Assembly (NCBI GenBank): GCA_048498995.1
Contig: JBEHWX010000015.1
Span: 21,228 to 85,227 of the forward strand
Direction: 5' to 3'
DNA: 64,000 nucleotides
Source: JBEHWX01 sp048498995
Lineage (GTDB): Bacteria; Bacteroidota; Ignavibacteria; OLB7
Numbering within the stretch: the stretch's first letter is position 1; every line of letters starts with the position of its first letter. The position numbers were made by a program, and so were the translations under genes. Below are positions 48,287 to 56,954 of the stretch, one piece after another. The notes under the pieces are model-generated. The model had not been told where the DNA came from. It saw nothing but the letters and a program-made list of their open reading frames with translations, and did not search any database.

Positions 48287-48898
48287 TCAGTTGCGAGCCA
48301 GCCCTTTCAGGCAGTTTTCGACGAGATCCTCCAGGAATTGCGCCCGGTCGATCCTGATGTCGAGACGCTTTGCCAGGACGATCGCCACCCCGCCATGCAG
48401 GCTGGCCCAGACCACGTTGGCGAAATGCTTGGTGTTGATCGGGCCGAAGCGGCCGTCGTCGATGCCGGCGGTGAGCTCGAGCATGAACGGCTCCAGGTTC
48501 CGGCTGGCCCGACGGTACTTGTCGGTGGGAAATCGCGCCAGATCCTGCGGATTGAGCATGAACATGATCTCGTAGAGCTCGGGGTTCTCCAGGCCGAAGG
48601 AGATATATTCCCGGCAGATCATCCGGAGGCGCGCCACCGGATCGGCCGTTTCGACCTCCCGCTGGCTGGCCGCCGAGATCCGGTCGGAGAGCATCTGGAA
48701 CCCCTCGTCGATCAGCGCGTGGACCAGGGCGTCCCGATTGTCGAAATAGATATAGATCGCCGTGGCACTGCAGCCGATCTGGGAGGCGATCTTTCGAAGC
48801 GAGAACTGGGCGTACCCCTGCTCGATCAGGAGGCCACGCGCGGTATCGAGAATCTGACGACGTAAATCCATCTGCGACGTTCGATGGGCGACGGCCAT
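48287..48898 (-). CDS. TetR-family transcriptional regulator
   Basis: 203 residues from the ATG read from 48898 (another Met nine codons later is possible). The N-terminal HTH is clear: RRQILDTARGLLIEQGYAQFSLRKIASQIGCSATAIYIYFDNRDALVHAL. The C-terminal ligand domain (LRMICREYISFGLENPELYEIMF) resembles the WHG-type TetR_C domain. Divergent from the metallophosphatase gene across a ~200-bp gap, so it may control itself or that gene. Effector unknown. Confidence 0.93.
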   Translation of the reverse strand: MAVAHRTSQMDLRRQILDTARGLLIEQGYAQFSLRKIASQIGCSATAIYIYFDNRDALVHALIDEGFQMLSDRISAASQREVETADPVARLRMICREYISFGLENPELYEIMFMLNPQDLARFPTDKYRRASRNLEPFMLELTAGIDDGRFGPINTKHFANVVWASLHGGVAIVLAKRLDIRIDRAQFLEDLVENCLKGLARN

Positions 48899-49094
48899 AT
48901 GCGCGGCGCCGAAAAATGTCCCGTCGGGGAACGGGAGCGGACGGGCCGAAAATAGAGCGGATCGGGGAGATTCCCCTCCCCGATTCCCCCGATTTCCGAG
49001 ATTTTTTCCACCGGATGGCATGAAGGTGGATACCGGAGCGATGATGATCCGACCGGTGACGATCACGGCTCATGACAATCGCGACCGACCGAGT

Positions 49095-50279
49095 ATGACA
49101 CGCCTGCTCCGCTCCCTGGGACTTCCCCTGCTTCTGATGCTGGCCGGCATCGCCCCGGCGCCCGCGCAGAGCGGTGCCCCATTCACCTTCTTCGCCGTCG
49201 GCGACGCCGGAGAGCCGGGGACGCCGCTGGAGAACACGGCGCGCGCCATGCACGCGCGCGCAACCGCCGCCGCCCAGGGGGGCACCCCGATCGGCCTGCT
49301 GATGTTCCTCGGGGACAATTTCTATCCGAACGGCCTGAATCTGCCGCCGAAGGAGCGCTCGGCACATATCAAGGAGGTGATCGGCCCCCACCGACCGCTG
49401 ATGGGAACGCTCGGCCGCGCCAACGTGCACGCGATCACCGGCAACCACGACTATTTCTGCACCGCGATCAACGATATCCCCTACGGCGCCTGCACCGAGG
49501 GGGTGATCCGCGAGCACGAGCTGCCGGAGTGGACGTTCCACATGAAGTATCCCGCCTCGCTCCGGCGCGCGCTGGCCGAGGGGGGAGCCGATTCGGTGGA
49601 GATCTTCTTCGTCGACTCCTCCCTGCTGCTGATCTCGAAGCCGGAGGGATGGCGTCCGCTGCTGGACAGCCTGGAGCGGTTGCTCCGGAGCTCCGCCACG
49701 GCGCCCGGGGTGAGCTGGCGGATCATCGCGCTCCACCACTCCCCGTTCAGCGTCGGCGACCACGCCGGCTACCGCCGCTGGGACCGGAAGCAGCAACGGA
49801 TCGCCTACATCGGCAACTGCATCGAGGAGGGGGACGATCCGTTCCGCTACATCCAGCAGTTCGTCTCCGATCAGGACAACTGCACTCCCCGCTACCGCGC
49901 CTACACCGACTCGCTGCTGGCGACCATCGAGCGTGGCGGGGCCAAGATCCAGCTCATGGTGGCCGGGCACGACCACAGCCTGCAGCTGCTGAACTATCCG
50001 GGACGCGCCGGACGCTTCGCGCCGGATGTCTTCGCCATCTCCGGCGCCGGGTCCAAGTCCGCGCCGGTGAAGTCCTCGACGCCGGGCCGGGAGTTCACCC
50101 ACCCGCAGAACGACAACCGGAACAAGGGAAAGAGCATCTACGGCTACATGGAGGGACGCTTCGAGGGGGAGCGGCTGCGGCTGACCTTTTTCGACGGAAG
50201 GAACGGCGAGGCGGCGGAGATGGGAGGAGCGCGGGAGTTCTATCTGGACCGGTCAGGAGCGCTGGTGCAGACGCGCTAG
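49095..50279 (+). CDS. Exported metallophosphoesterase
   Basis: 394 residues from ATG 49095, with a signal peptide (LLRSLGLPLLLMLAGIAPAPAQ). Calcineurin-like motifs in order: FFAVGDAGEPG, LMFLGDNFYPNG, HAITGNHDYF, IIALHHSPFS and LMVAGHDHSLQLL, all metal-binding or catalytic. The pattern is near tartrate-resistant acid-phosphatase-like enzymes. Probably a periplasmic or surface phosphomonoesterase; the pst locus downstream makes a phosphate-scavenging role plausible but it is 7 kb away. Its 3' end overlaps the convergent TrmH gene by 27 bp. Confidence 0.9.
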   Translation: MTRLLRSLGLPLLLMLAGIAPAPAQSGAPFTFFAVGDAGEPGTPLENTARAMHARATAAAQGGTPIGLLMFLGDNFYPNGLNLPPKERSAHIKEVIGPHRPLMGTLGRANVHAITGNHDYFCTAINDIPYGACTEGVIREHELPEWTFHMKYPASLRRALAEGGADSVEIFFVDSSLLLISKPEGWRPLLDSLERLLRSSATAPGVSWRIIALHHSPFSVGDHAGYRRWDRKQQRIAYIGNCIEEGDDPFRYIQQFVSDQDNCTPRYRAYTDSLLATIERGGAKIQLMVAGHDHSLQLLNYPGRAGRFAPDVFAISGAGSKSAPVKSSTPGREFTHPQNDNRNKGKSIYGYMEGRFEGERLRLTFFDGRNGEAAEMGGAREFYLDRSGALVQTR

Positions 50280-51068
50280 CTCGTAGCAGAGGATGCCGGC
50301 GGCGATGCCGGCGTTGAGCGACTCGACGCTGCCGGCACCCGGTATTGCCACCAGTCGCGCCTCGGCGGCGATCGCCGGCGAGATGCCGTGCGCCTCGCTG
50401 CCGACCACGTAGATCGCGTGCCGTGGGAGCTCCATCTCCCCGAGCCGCTCGGAGCCCCGCCCGTCCAGCGCCACCACCGGAAGCCCGGCCGACAGCACCA
50501 TCTCCGACGGAATCCCCTCGATCACGCTCATGGTGAAGATCGCCCCCATCGTGGCGCGGACCACTTTCGGGTTGTAGGCGTCGACCGCGCCAGCGCCGAA
50601 GATCACGCGGTGGATGCCGAACCACTCGGCGGTACGGACGATGGTGCCGGCGTTTCCCGGATCGCCGATCCCGTCGAGCATCAGGATCGGTCCCGGCTCC
50701 TCGAGAAGCTGGCCGAGCGTGGGAGGCTCAGGAATGTCGACCACCGCGCCGACCCCCTGCGGAGAATCGGTGGCGAACAGGTCGAGCTGCCGCTCCTGCA
50801 TCGAGAATCGAAGGGTCTCGGGAAAGCGCTCGGCGAGCCAGGCGAGCCGCTCCCCGGTGCCGAAGACGAACCGGACGCGGGCCGGCGCGCGCGACAGCTC
50901 GTCGAGCAGGCGCTCCCCCTCGGCCAGAAACGCTCCCTCGGCCTGGCGCTCCTTCTTGCGATGGAGCGCGCGGGTCACCTTGGCCCGGGAGGCCGAGAGC
51001 GGCGCGGCCCCCGCGTCGCGCGCGGAGGCCGCATCCGAATCGAATCTCATGGTAGAGCGATCAGGCAT
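50253..51068 (-). CDS. TrmH/SpoU-family RNA 2'-O-methyltransferase
   Basis: 271 residues. N-terminal RNA-binding substrate domain (LHRKKERQAEGAFLAEGERLLDEL), then the SPOUT knot: ILMLDGIGDPGNAGTIVRTAEWFG, HAIYVVGSEAHGIS and SVESLNAGIAAGILCYEL. It probably methylates a 23S rRNA or tRNA ribose. The start overlaps the TlpA-like stop as TGATG, so the two are coupled; an ATG six codons later is possible. Confidence 0.93.
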   Translation of the reverse strand: MPDRSTMRFDSDAASARDAGAAPLSASRAKVTRALHRKKERQAEGAFLAEGERLLDELSRAPARVRFVFGTGERLAWLAERFPETLRFSMQERQLDLFATDSPQGVGAVVDIPEPPTLGQLLEEPGPILMLDGIGDPGNAGTIVRTAEWFGIHRVIFGAGAVDAYNPKVVRATMGAIFTMSVIEGIPSEMVLSAGLPVVALDGRGSERLGEMELPRHAIYVVGSEAHGISPAIAAEARLVAIPGAGSVESLNAGIAAGILCYELARLHQRS

Positions 51069-51697
51069 CAGAGGAAGGGCTGCACGGCGCTTCGGAAGGT
51101 CGCCAGATCGCGGCCGCCGACGAGCTTCTGCACGATCTTCCCGTTGCGGTCGATGATGAAGGTGGTCGGCACCGCCTCGATACCGCCGTAGGAGGAGATC
51201 ATGTCGTCGTTGGCGATCACCAGCGGGTAATCGAGGCCGTTGCTGGCGGCGAACTTCGCCACATGCTCGGTCACGTCGGTGCCCGCGGGGGGCTGCTCGG
51301 CCACGTTCACGCCGAGCACCACCAGCCCCTTGTCGGCCAGCTCCGTCCGGATCTTGACGATATCCGGCAGCTCGTGGCGGCACGGGGGGCACCAGGTCGC
51401 CCAGAAGTTGAGGAGCACCACCTTTCCCTTCATCTCGGCGAGGGAATGGGTCTTGCCGTCGGCTCCCTGCCAGGTGAAGTTCGGCGCCATCTCGCCGGCG
51501 GCCGGCTCCACGCTCACCACCTTTGCCACGGAAGGGGCGGGCGCGGTGGCGCCGGAGGTGGCCGAGGTTTCGGTGGTGGCCGAGGCGGCCGCCTGTCCCC
51601 CGTTCTGTCGGGTGGAATCGGCGCGCGGCGTGTTGCAGGCCGCCACCATCACCATCGCCGCCGAGGCGGCCGCGAGAAGCCGATATGAAGTGCGCAT
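51068..51697 (-). CDS. TlpA/ResA-like thioredoxin lipoprotein
   Basis: 209 residues. Signal peptide with lipobox VAAC (Cys21), then an Ala/Thr/Ser-rich linker of about 40 residues, then a thioredoxin fold: APNFTWQGADGKTHSLAEMKGKVVLLNFWATWCPPCRHELPDI and a cis-Pro loop AVPTTFIIDRNGKIV. WCPPC is the redox pair of TlpA/ResA proteins, which reduce periplasmic disulfides, often for cytochrome c maturation. Co-translated with the methyltransferase. Confidence 0.93.
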   Translation of the reverse strand: MRTSYRLLAAASAAMVMVAACNTPRADSTRQNGGQAAASATTETSATSGATAPAPSVAKVVSVEPAAGEMAPNFTWQGADGKTHSLAEMKGKVVLLNFWATWCPPCRHELPDIVKIRTELADKGLVVLGVNVAEQPPAGTDVTEHVAKFAASNGLDYPLVIANDDMISSYGGIEAVPTTFIIDRNGKIVQKLVGGRDLATFRSAVQPFL

Positions 51698-51799
51698 GGA
51701 TCCGTTCCTAGCGTTGACTGAAATCGTGTCAAATGAGAAGTCCGGAGGGCACGTGGCGCTCCGGAGACCGGTGTGTCGGGGACGATCGGGGGGGCGGAA

Positions 51800-52705
51800 T
51801 CATTTCAACGCCATCAACTGCCGCATCTCCGGGCGCGAGGCGTTCGAGACGGCGGCCAGCACCACCCCATCCTGCTTGAACATCGCCAGCTGGCTGCCGG
51901 CCGGCTCCTCCCAGATCACCTCCCCTCCATCCAGCCGCTTCAGCACGTCCGGCGTGACGTAGACCACGTCGCCGGCGGCGAGGGCATCGTAGGGAACCTC
52001 GAAGATATAGAGGAGCGTCTTCCCCTCGGCGAACACCAGGTGGGCGAAGTTGCGTCGGCCGTGGTTGGAGACCACGCCGCCGGCCAGCTCCGCCTTCACC
52101 GGCGTGAAGACAACGGGGTAACCGACGCCGTGGGAGCTGAAGTAGGACTTGAGCTCGGCCGGGTCGGAGGTTTCAACCTGAAGGCCGAGCTTCCCGGCCT
52201 CGATCGCCTGGAAGTTGTTCGAGGCCTTGTTGAAGAAGTTCTCGGGAACGGCGGCGGCACCATTGGCGGGAGCCTGCTGGATCGGTCCCTCCGGGGCGTG
52301 GGCCAGCTTGGGACGATCCTCCGACTGCATGTAGAGCACCGCGGATCCGCCGATCACCAGCAGCAGCGCGGCGACCACGCCGATCGGCGAGAAATAGCGG
52401 GCGAAGAAGGAATCGAGCCAGGTGGGATCGCCGTGGATGGCGCGTTGACGACGCTCGGCCTCCTGCCGACGCTCCTCGGCGGCCCGGTCGACGTCATCGA
52501 GGATGGCCGCTCGGAGCATGTCGGGCGCGCCGGCACGGCCGGAGCGGTCGCGGGCGGCGATCTTGGTCGCCAGCTCCCGTTCGTATGCGGCCCGGCAATC
52601 GGAGCAGAAGGTGATGTGCTCTCGGACCTTCTTCCGATACTCCTCCTCGTCGACCCGATTGTCGACGAAAGCGGTTATCTCCTCATGTAGTTCTTTACAC
52701 GTCAC
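51800..52705 (-). CDS. Zinc-finger anti-sigma factor with periplasmic domain
   Basis: 301 residues. N-terminal ZAS motif HITFCSDC (H..C..C with an upstream Cys3), which binds the sigma factor. One transmembrane span (PIGVVAALLLVIGGSAVLYMQ, about 108-128). Then a periplasmic domain of ~170 residues with LKSYFSSHGVGYPVVFTPVK and FAHLVFAEGKTLLYIFEVPY, seen in anti-sigma proteins of this phylum. Lies downstream of the ECF sigma gene at 52890 (185-bp gap). Signal sensed is unknown. Confidence 0.88.
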   Translation of the reverse strand: MTCKELHEEITAFVDNRVDEEEYRKKVREHITFCSDCRAAYERELATKIAARDRSGRAGAPDMLRAAILDDVDRAAEERRQEAERRQRAIHGDPTWLDSFFARYFSPIGVVAALLLVIGGSAVLYMQSEDRPKLAHAPEGPIQQAPANGAAAVPENFFNKASNNFQAIEAGKLGLQVETSDPAELKSYFSSHGVGYPVVFTPVKAELAGGVVSNHGRRNFAHLVFAEGKTLLYIFEVPYDALAAGDVVYVTPDVLKRLDGGEVIWEEPAGSQLAMFKQDGVVLAAVSNASRPEMRQLMALK

Positions 52706-52889
52706 GGTACTTCAGTGGCAAGCGAGAGACCAGGGGCGCGGATCAACGATCGAGCTGGAGCCGGAAATATAAGATCGTCGGGGCGGATACCGCATTCCGG
52801 AAACGCCGCCGCGTCGAAATTCTCCCGATCGAACGTCGTCTCCCCGCCCTGTCGCGCATGAGAAGCCGGGAGCACATCGGAATGAAAAC

Positions 52890-53618
52890 CTAAACTTCGA
52901 CCTTCACCATCTCCGAGGCCGTCCCCCCGTCGCTGGGGGCCTCCTCCGATGGGAGATAGCCCCGCGCTCGGGCGTAGGAAACGAGCGCCTCGCGCAGAAG
53001 CTTCCGTCCACGATGCAGCCGCGAGCGGACCGTGCCGACCGGACAGCCCACGTGGTCGGCGATCTCCTCGTAGGTAAAGCCCTCGATATCGCAGAGCATC
53101 ACCACCACCCGGAAATCCTCCGGCAGCGATGCGATGGCCGTGGTCACCTCGTCGCCGAGCAGGCGGTTGAAGATCAGCTCGCGCAGGTCGTTCGGATCGG
53201 CCTCCGGGAGCGCCACCGACGGATAGTAATCGGCGACCACGTCGTAATCCACCGTCTCCGGCGTCTTCTGCGCCTTGCGGTAGCGGTTGATGTAGCTGTT
53301 CTTCATGATACGGAACAGCCACGCCTTGCAGTTGGTTCCGGATTCGAACTTGTCGAAGAAGCGGTAGGCCTTCAGGTACGTTTCTTGAACCAGGTCGTGC
53401 GCGTCGGCCGCTTCCCCGGTCATCCGGAGCGCGAAGTTGTAGAGGGCATCCATGTGGGGCACCGCCTCCTGCTCGAACAGGAGCCGACGACGATCCTCGG
53501 CCGAGGCCACCCTGGTGGCCGCCCGGCGTCGGTCGTACACGCCGCGAATGGCGGAGATCGCCTTGCGAAGTCCTCCCCCAGCGGCCAACGGTGCGTCAAA
53601 TGCAGCTATGTTCTCCAT
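52890..53618 (-). CDS. ECF-type RNA polymerase sigma factor (SigR/SigH-like)
   Basis: 242 residues. Region 2: PHMDALYNFALRMTGEAADAHDLVQETYLKAYRFFDKFESGTNCKAWLFRIMKNSYINRYRK. Region 4: ASLPEDFRVVVMLCDIEGFTYEEIADHVGCPVGTVRSRLHRGRKLL. The N-terminus extends about 55 residues before region 2, and the C-terminus has a short Ser/Glu-rich tail. Paired with the zinc anti-sigma gene downstream, so activity is probably set by release from that membrane protein. The gene is divergent from glgP. Confidence 0.95.
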   Translation of the reverse strand: MENIAAFDAPLAAGGGLRKAISAIRGVYDRRRAATRVASAEDRRRLLFEQEAVPHMDALYNFALRMTGEAADAHDLVQETYLKAYRFFDKFESGTNCKAWLFRIMKNSYINRYRKAQKTPETVDYDVVADYYPSVALPEADPNDLRELIFNRLLGDEVTTAIASLPEDFRVVVMLCDIEGFTYEEIADHVGCPVGTVRSRLHRGRKLLREALVSYARARGYLPSEEAPSDGGTASEMVKVEV

Positions 53619-53819
53619 ACCTCGGGTTCAAAGTTAACCGGATCGTCGGACATGACCGACCGGACCGATCCGGGAATCCATTCGTCGCAACATCGACCGG
53701 CGGCGAAAGGTTCCCGGCCGAACGTGTCGAGGTTGCTATTTTTGCGCGCTCCGGCCGGGAGCTCCCCGGTCGGGACCGTGCCCTTCGGCGGGGCACGACT
53801 CTATCATAATCGAGATGCC

Positions 53820-56372
53820 ATGCGTCCCATTGCTACGTACACGATCGCCAATGCACTTCCCGAGCCGATCAAGCGCCTGGGTGAGCTCTGTCGCAACCTC
53901 TACTGGTGCTGGAATCCGACGATCAGCGGGTTCCTCCGCTCCATCGATCCCGATAATTGGCACCGGACGAACCATCACCCGCTGAAGGTGATGCAGATTG
54001 TCGGCCAGGAGCGTCTGGAGCAGCTGGCGCGCGATCCCGAGTTCCTCGCCCGCTACGAGCAGGCCATCGCCGAGCTCGACGGCTACCTCGGCGATCCCGG
54101 GTGGCACGGACGCCTGGAGAATGCTCCGTCGGGCGTTATCGCCTATTTCTCCGCGGAATTCGGCTTTCACGAGTCGGTCCCCCTCTACTCCGGCGGCCTC
54201 GGCGTCCTCTCCGGCGATCATACCAAGTCCGCGAGCGATCTCGGCCTGCCGATGGTCGGCGTGGGGCTGATGTACCAGATGGGCTACTTCCGCCAGCGCC
54301 TCGGCCTGGACGGCACGCAGCTCGAAAGCTACGAGTTCAACGACCCGTCGATCCTTCCGACCATCGAGGTGCTCGACGCCGACCGGAAGCCGCTCCGGAT
54401 CTCCGTCGATTTTCCGCTCGGGCCGGTCTGGGCGCGCGTCTGGCGCCTGGACGTGGGACGCGTTCCCCTCTTCCTGCTCGACACGAACATCGCGGAGAAC
54501 ACCGTGCCGGCCTATCGCGACATCGCCGATTATCTCTACGGCGGCGATCAGGAGACCCGGATCATGCAGGAGATCATGCTCGGCATCGGCGGGATGCGGG
54601 CGCTCCGCGCCATGGGCATCAACCCGACGGTCACCCACTCGAACGAGGGGCACAGCGCGTTCCTGATGCTCGAGCGGGCCAGGATGCTGATGCAGGAGCT
54701 CGGCATGTCGTTCGTCGAGGCCTCGGAGCTGGCGGCCGCCGGCTCGGTCTTCACCACGCACACCCCGGTCCCGGCCGGTAACGACGTCTTCACCGTGGAG
54801 CTGACCGACCGCTACTTCCGCGACTACTGGCCGCGGCTCGGCCTCGCGCGCGACGAGTTTCTCTCGCTCGGCCGGCTCGATCCCTCCGACGCGAGCGAGG
54901 GATTCTCGATGACGGTGCTGGCGCTGAAGCTCGCCTCCCGCCGGAACGGGGTCAGCCAGCTCCATGGCCGCGTCTCCCGCGAGATGTGGAACCGGATCTG
55001 GCCGGACGTCCCGAGCACGGAGGTCCCGATCATCGGCATCACCAACGGCGTTCACACGCAGAGCTGGGTGGCCGAATCGATGTCCGAGCTCTTCGACGCG
55101 CATCTCGGCGACGACTGGCGCGAGCGGATCACCGAGCAGGAGCTCTGGAAGAAGGCCGAATCGATCCCGGACGGCGAGCTCTGGGGGGTCAAGAGCGGAC
55201 TCCGCCGTGAGATGATCGATTACGTGCATCGCCGCCTGGAGGATCAGCAGGCGGAGTGGTACGCCCGCTCCGCCTCCGGCCGCGACACCTCCGGCATCCT
55301 CGATCCGGACGTGCTGACGATTGGCTTCGCGCGGCGCTTCGCCACCTACAAGCGCGCCACCCTCCTGTTCCGGGACCGTGAGCGGGCCATGCGGCTGTTC
55401 AACGATCGGGAGCGCCCGCTCCAGTTGGTGATCGCCGGCAAGGCGCACCCGAAGGATCAGCCGGGGAAGCGCTTCATCCGCGAGGTGGTCGAGTTCATCC
55501 GGGAGACCGGGCTGGAGGGACGGATCGTCTTCATCGAGGATTACGACATGGCGGTGGCCCGGCGGATGACGCAGGGCTGCGACATCTGGCTGAACACCCC
55601 GCGCCGTCCGCTGGAGGCCTCCGGCACCAGCGGCATGAAGGCGGCGGTCAACGGCACCCTGAACCTCTCGGTGCTCGACGGCTGGTACCCCGAGGGGTAC
55701 GACGGCCGGAACGGCTTCGCGATCGGCGCCGGCGAGGAGTTCAACGACCCCGATCTGCAGGACGAGTTCGAGTCCCGCCTCCTCTATCGGACGCTGGAGG
55801 AGCAGGTGCTGCCGATGTTCTACACACGGAACGAGCAGGGAGTGCCGGAGGAGTGGGTGGCGATGCAGAAGCACGGGCTGGCGACGCTGGCCGGCACGTT
55901 CAGCTCGGACCGGATGGTGATGGAGTATGCCCAGCGCTTCTACTATCCCTGCGCCCAGCGCTACGACCGTCTCCGTCGCGATCATGGCGCGGCGGTCCGC
56001 TCGCTGATCGGATGGGAGCGGAACGTGATCGGCAATTGGGGGGCGGTCTCGGTGGTCGAGGTGAACACCTCGGCCCCGGAGCAGCTCGAGGTGGGATCGG
56101 CCATTCCGGTGACGGCGCGGGTGGCGCTCGGCCCCCTCTCCCCGGCCGACGTGCTGGTGGAGGCCTACAGCGGCTGGCTCGACGAGGCGGGGCTGATCAC
56201 CGGCGGCACGCCGTCGCCGCTCGAGGTGGCCAACGTGGAGAACGGCTCGGCTATCTACCGGGGAACCGCGGTGATGGATCGCGCGGGCCGCGTCGGCGTG
56301 ACGGTCCGGGTGATTCCGCGGCATCCGGATCTGGCCGGCAAGATGGAATCCAGGCTCATCCGCTGGGCCTGA
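53820..56372 (+). CDS. glgP: Alpha-glucan (glycogen) phosphorylase, GT35
   Basis: 850 residues. It releases glucose-1-phosphate from glycogen or maltodextrin with pyridoxal phosphate. N-terminal DUF3417-like region LPEPIKRLGELCRNLYWCWNP, characteristic of the TIGR02094-type subfamily. Core: AYFSAEFGFHESVPLYSGGLGVLSGDH, TVTHSNEGHSAFL, TTHTPVPAGNDVF, GITNGVHTQSW and GFARRFATYKRATLLF. The PLP lysine is K607 in GTSGMKAAVNG. The frame is open 269 codons upstream, but that part lies over the ECF gene and is a shadow; the start at 53820 gives the family N-terminus. Monocistronic, with a terminator after it. Confidence 0.96.
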   Translation: MRPIATYTIANALPEPIKRLGELCRNLYWCWNPTISGFLRSIDPDNWHRTNHHPLKVMQIVGQERLEQLARDPEFLARYEQAIAELDGYLGDPGWHGRLENAPSGVIAYFSAEFGFHESVPLYSGGLGVLSGDHTKSASDLGLPMVGVGLMYQMGYFRQRLGLDGTQLESYEFNDPSILPTIEVLDADRKPLRISVDFPLGPVWARVWRLDVGRVPLFLLDTNIAENTVPAYRDIADYLYGGDQETRIMQEIMLGIGGMRALRAMGINPTVTHSNEGHSAFLMLERARMLMQELGMSFVEASELAAAGSVFTTHTPVPAGNDVFTVELTDRYFRDYWPRLGLARDEFLSLGRLDPSDASEGFSMTVLALKLASRRNGVSQLHGRVSREMWNRIWPDVPSTEVPIIGITNGVHTQSWVAESMSELFDAHLGDDWRERITEQELWKKAESIPDGELWGVKSGLRREMIDYVHRRLEDQQAEWYARSASGRDTSGILDPDVLTIGFARRFATYKRATLLFRDRERAMRLFNDRERPLQLVIAGKAHPKDQPGKRFIREVVEFIRETGLEGRIVFIEDYDMAVARRMTQGCDIWLNTPRRPLEASGTSGMKAAVNGTLNLSVLDGWYPEGYDGRNGFAIGAGEEFNDPDLQDEFESRLLYRTLEEQVLPMFYTRNEQGVPEEWVAMQKHGLATLAGTFSSDRMVMEYAQRFYYPCAQRYDRLRRDHGAAVRSLIGWERNVIGNWGAVSVVEVNTSAPEQLEVGSAIPVTARVALGPLSPADVLVEAYSGWLDEAGLITGGTPSPLEVANVENGSAIYRGTAVMDRAGRVGVTVRVIPRHPDLAGKMESRLIRWA

Positions 56373-56424
56373 TCGCAACCGGCATGCGGGAGCGATCGGC
56401 GCCCGACGGGCGATGCGATCACGG

Positions 56425-56455
56425 AAGGGGCGCCCCATTATCTGGGGCGCCCCTT
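56425..56455 (+). terminator. Terminator after glgP
   Basis: 13-bp stem AAGGGGCGCCCCA / TGGGGCGCCCCTT, 5-base loop, then CGCGTTT. Confidence 0.8.
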
Positions 56456-56510
56456 CGCGTTTCCGGCATCGCCAAGTCGACATCCGCCCCTCCGGGCTCC
56501 TGGTACTGTC

Positions 56511-56529
56511 TTGGCGTTACGAACGCCAA
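56511..56529. promoter_or_regulatory. Perfect inverted repeat upstream of the porin
   Basis: TTGGCGTT-ACG-AACGCCAA. Arms of 8 bp with a 3-bp centre suit a dimeric repressor or activator site. It is followed by further (A/G)TTAC half-repeats to about 56553. The binding protein is not known. Confidence 0.35.
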
Positions 56530-56684
56530 CATTACGGACGTTACACGCGGCACTGAGCGGGAGCGCGACGGCACCCGCGGCTGAAAATCGCGCGAAATGG
56601 AGAATTTTGGAGGATTCCGCCTCCGTGCAAACGGGAAGCCAGAACCGCCCTTCCGGGGCCACTTTACAATTCCATAATACTGGG

Positions 56685-56700
56685 GTAACACTGCCGTAAC
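56685..56700 (+). promoter_or_regulatory. Possible PHO box (11-bp spaced GTAAC repeats)
   Basis: GTAAC-N6-GTAAC, an 11-bp repeat period as in PhoB/PhoP sites, 255 bp before the first gene of a phosphate-uptake locus. The repeat unit does not match the E. coli CTGTCAT consensus, so this is tentative. Confidence 0.25.
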
Positions 56701-56954
56701 GTTGACGGCCGAATTTTGCCCGCGTTCGGAGGCGGATGTGCCCGCATCGAAACTCCGACGGAACGCAGGAACGTGTGCAATGTCGTTGCCCAGCGACACC
56801 CTCGGCTCTCCACAATCGCTCACTCGATGATCGTGCCCGCGATCCACATCGAGCACGCGATCGCCGCACCCTCGTGTACCGCTCACCCGGGACACCGACG
56901 CCGCACACCCGACCGTCCGCTTCAATCATTCACGAAATCTCCAAGGGAGAATTC

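Larger units (their letters stand above)
56456..56954. other. Long leader upstream of the phosphate locus
   Basis: About 500 bp without a gene. It holds a perfect inverted repeat (56511-56529) and a candidate PhoB-type repeat (56685-56700), listed separately. AAGGGAG before 56955 is the porin ribosome site. Confidence 0.5.

Noticed and set aside
53013..53819. N-terminal extension of glycogen phosphorylase
   Set aside because: Overlaps the ECF sigma gene on the other strand and has no homology. DUF3417-like sequence starts at 53820.
53736..56483. 915-codon minus-strand frame over glgP
   Set aside because: Shadow of the phosphorylase gene, which has the full set of GT35 motifs.
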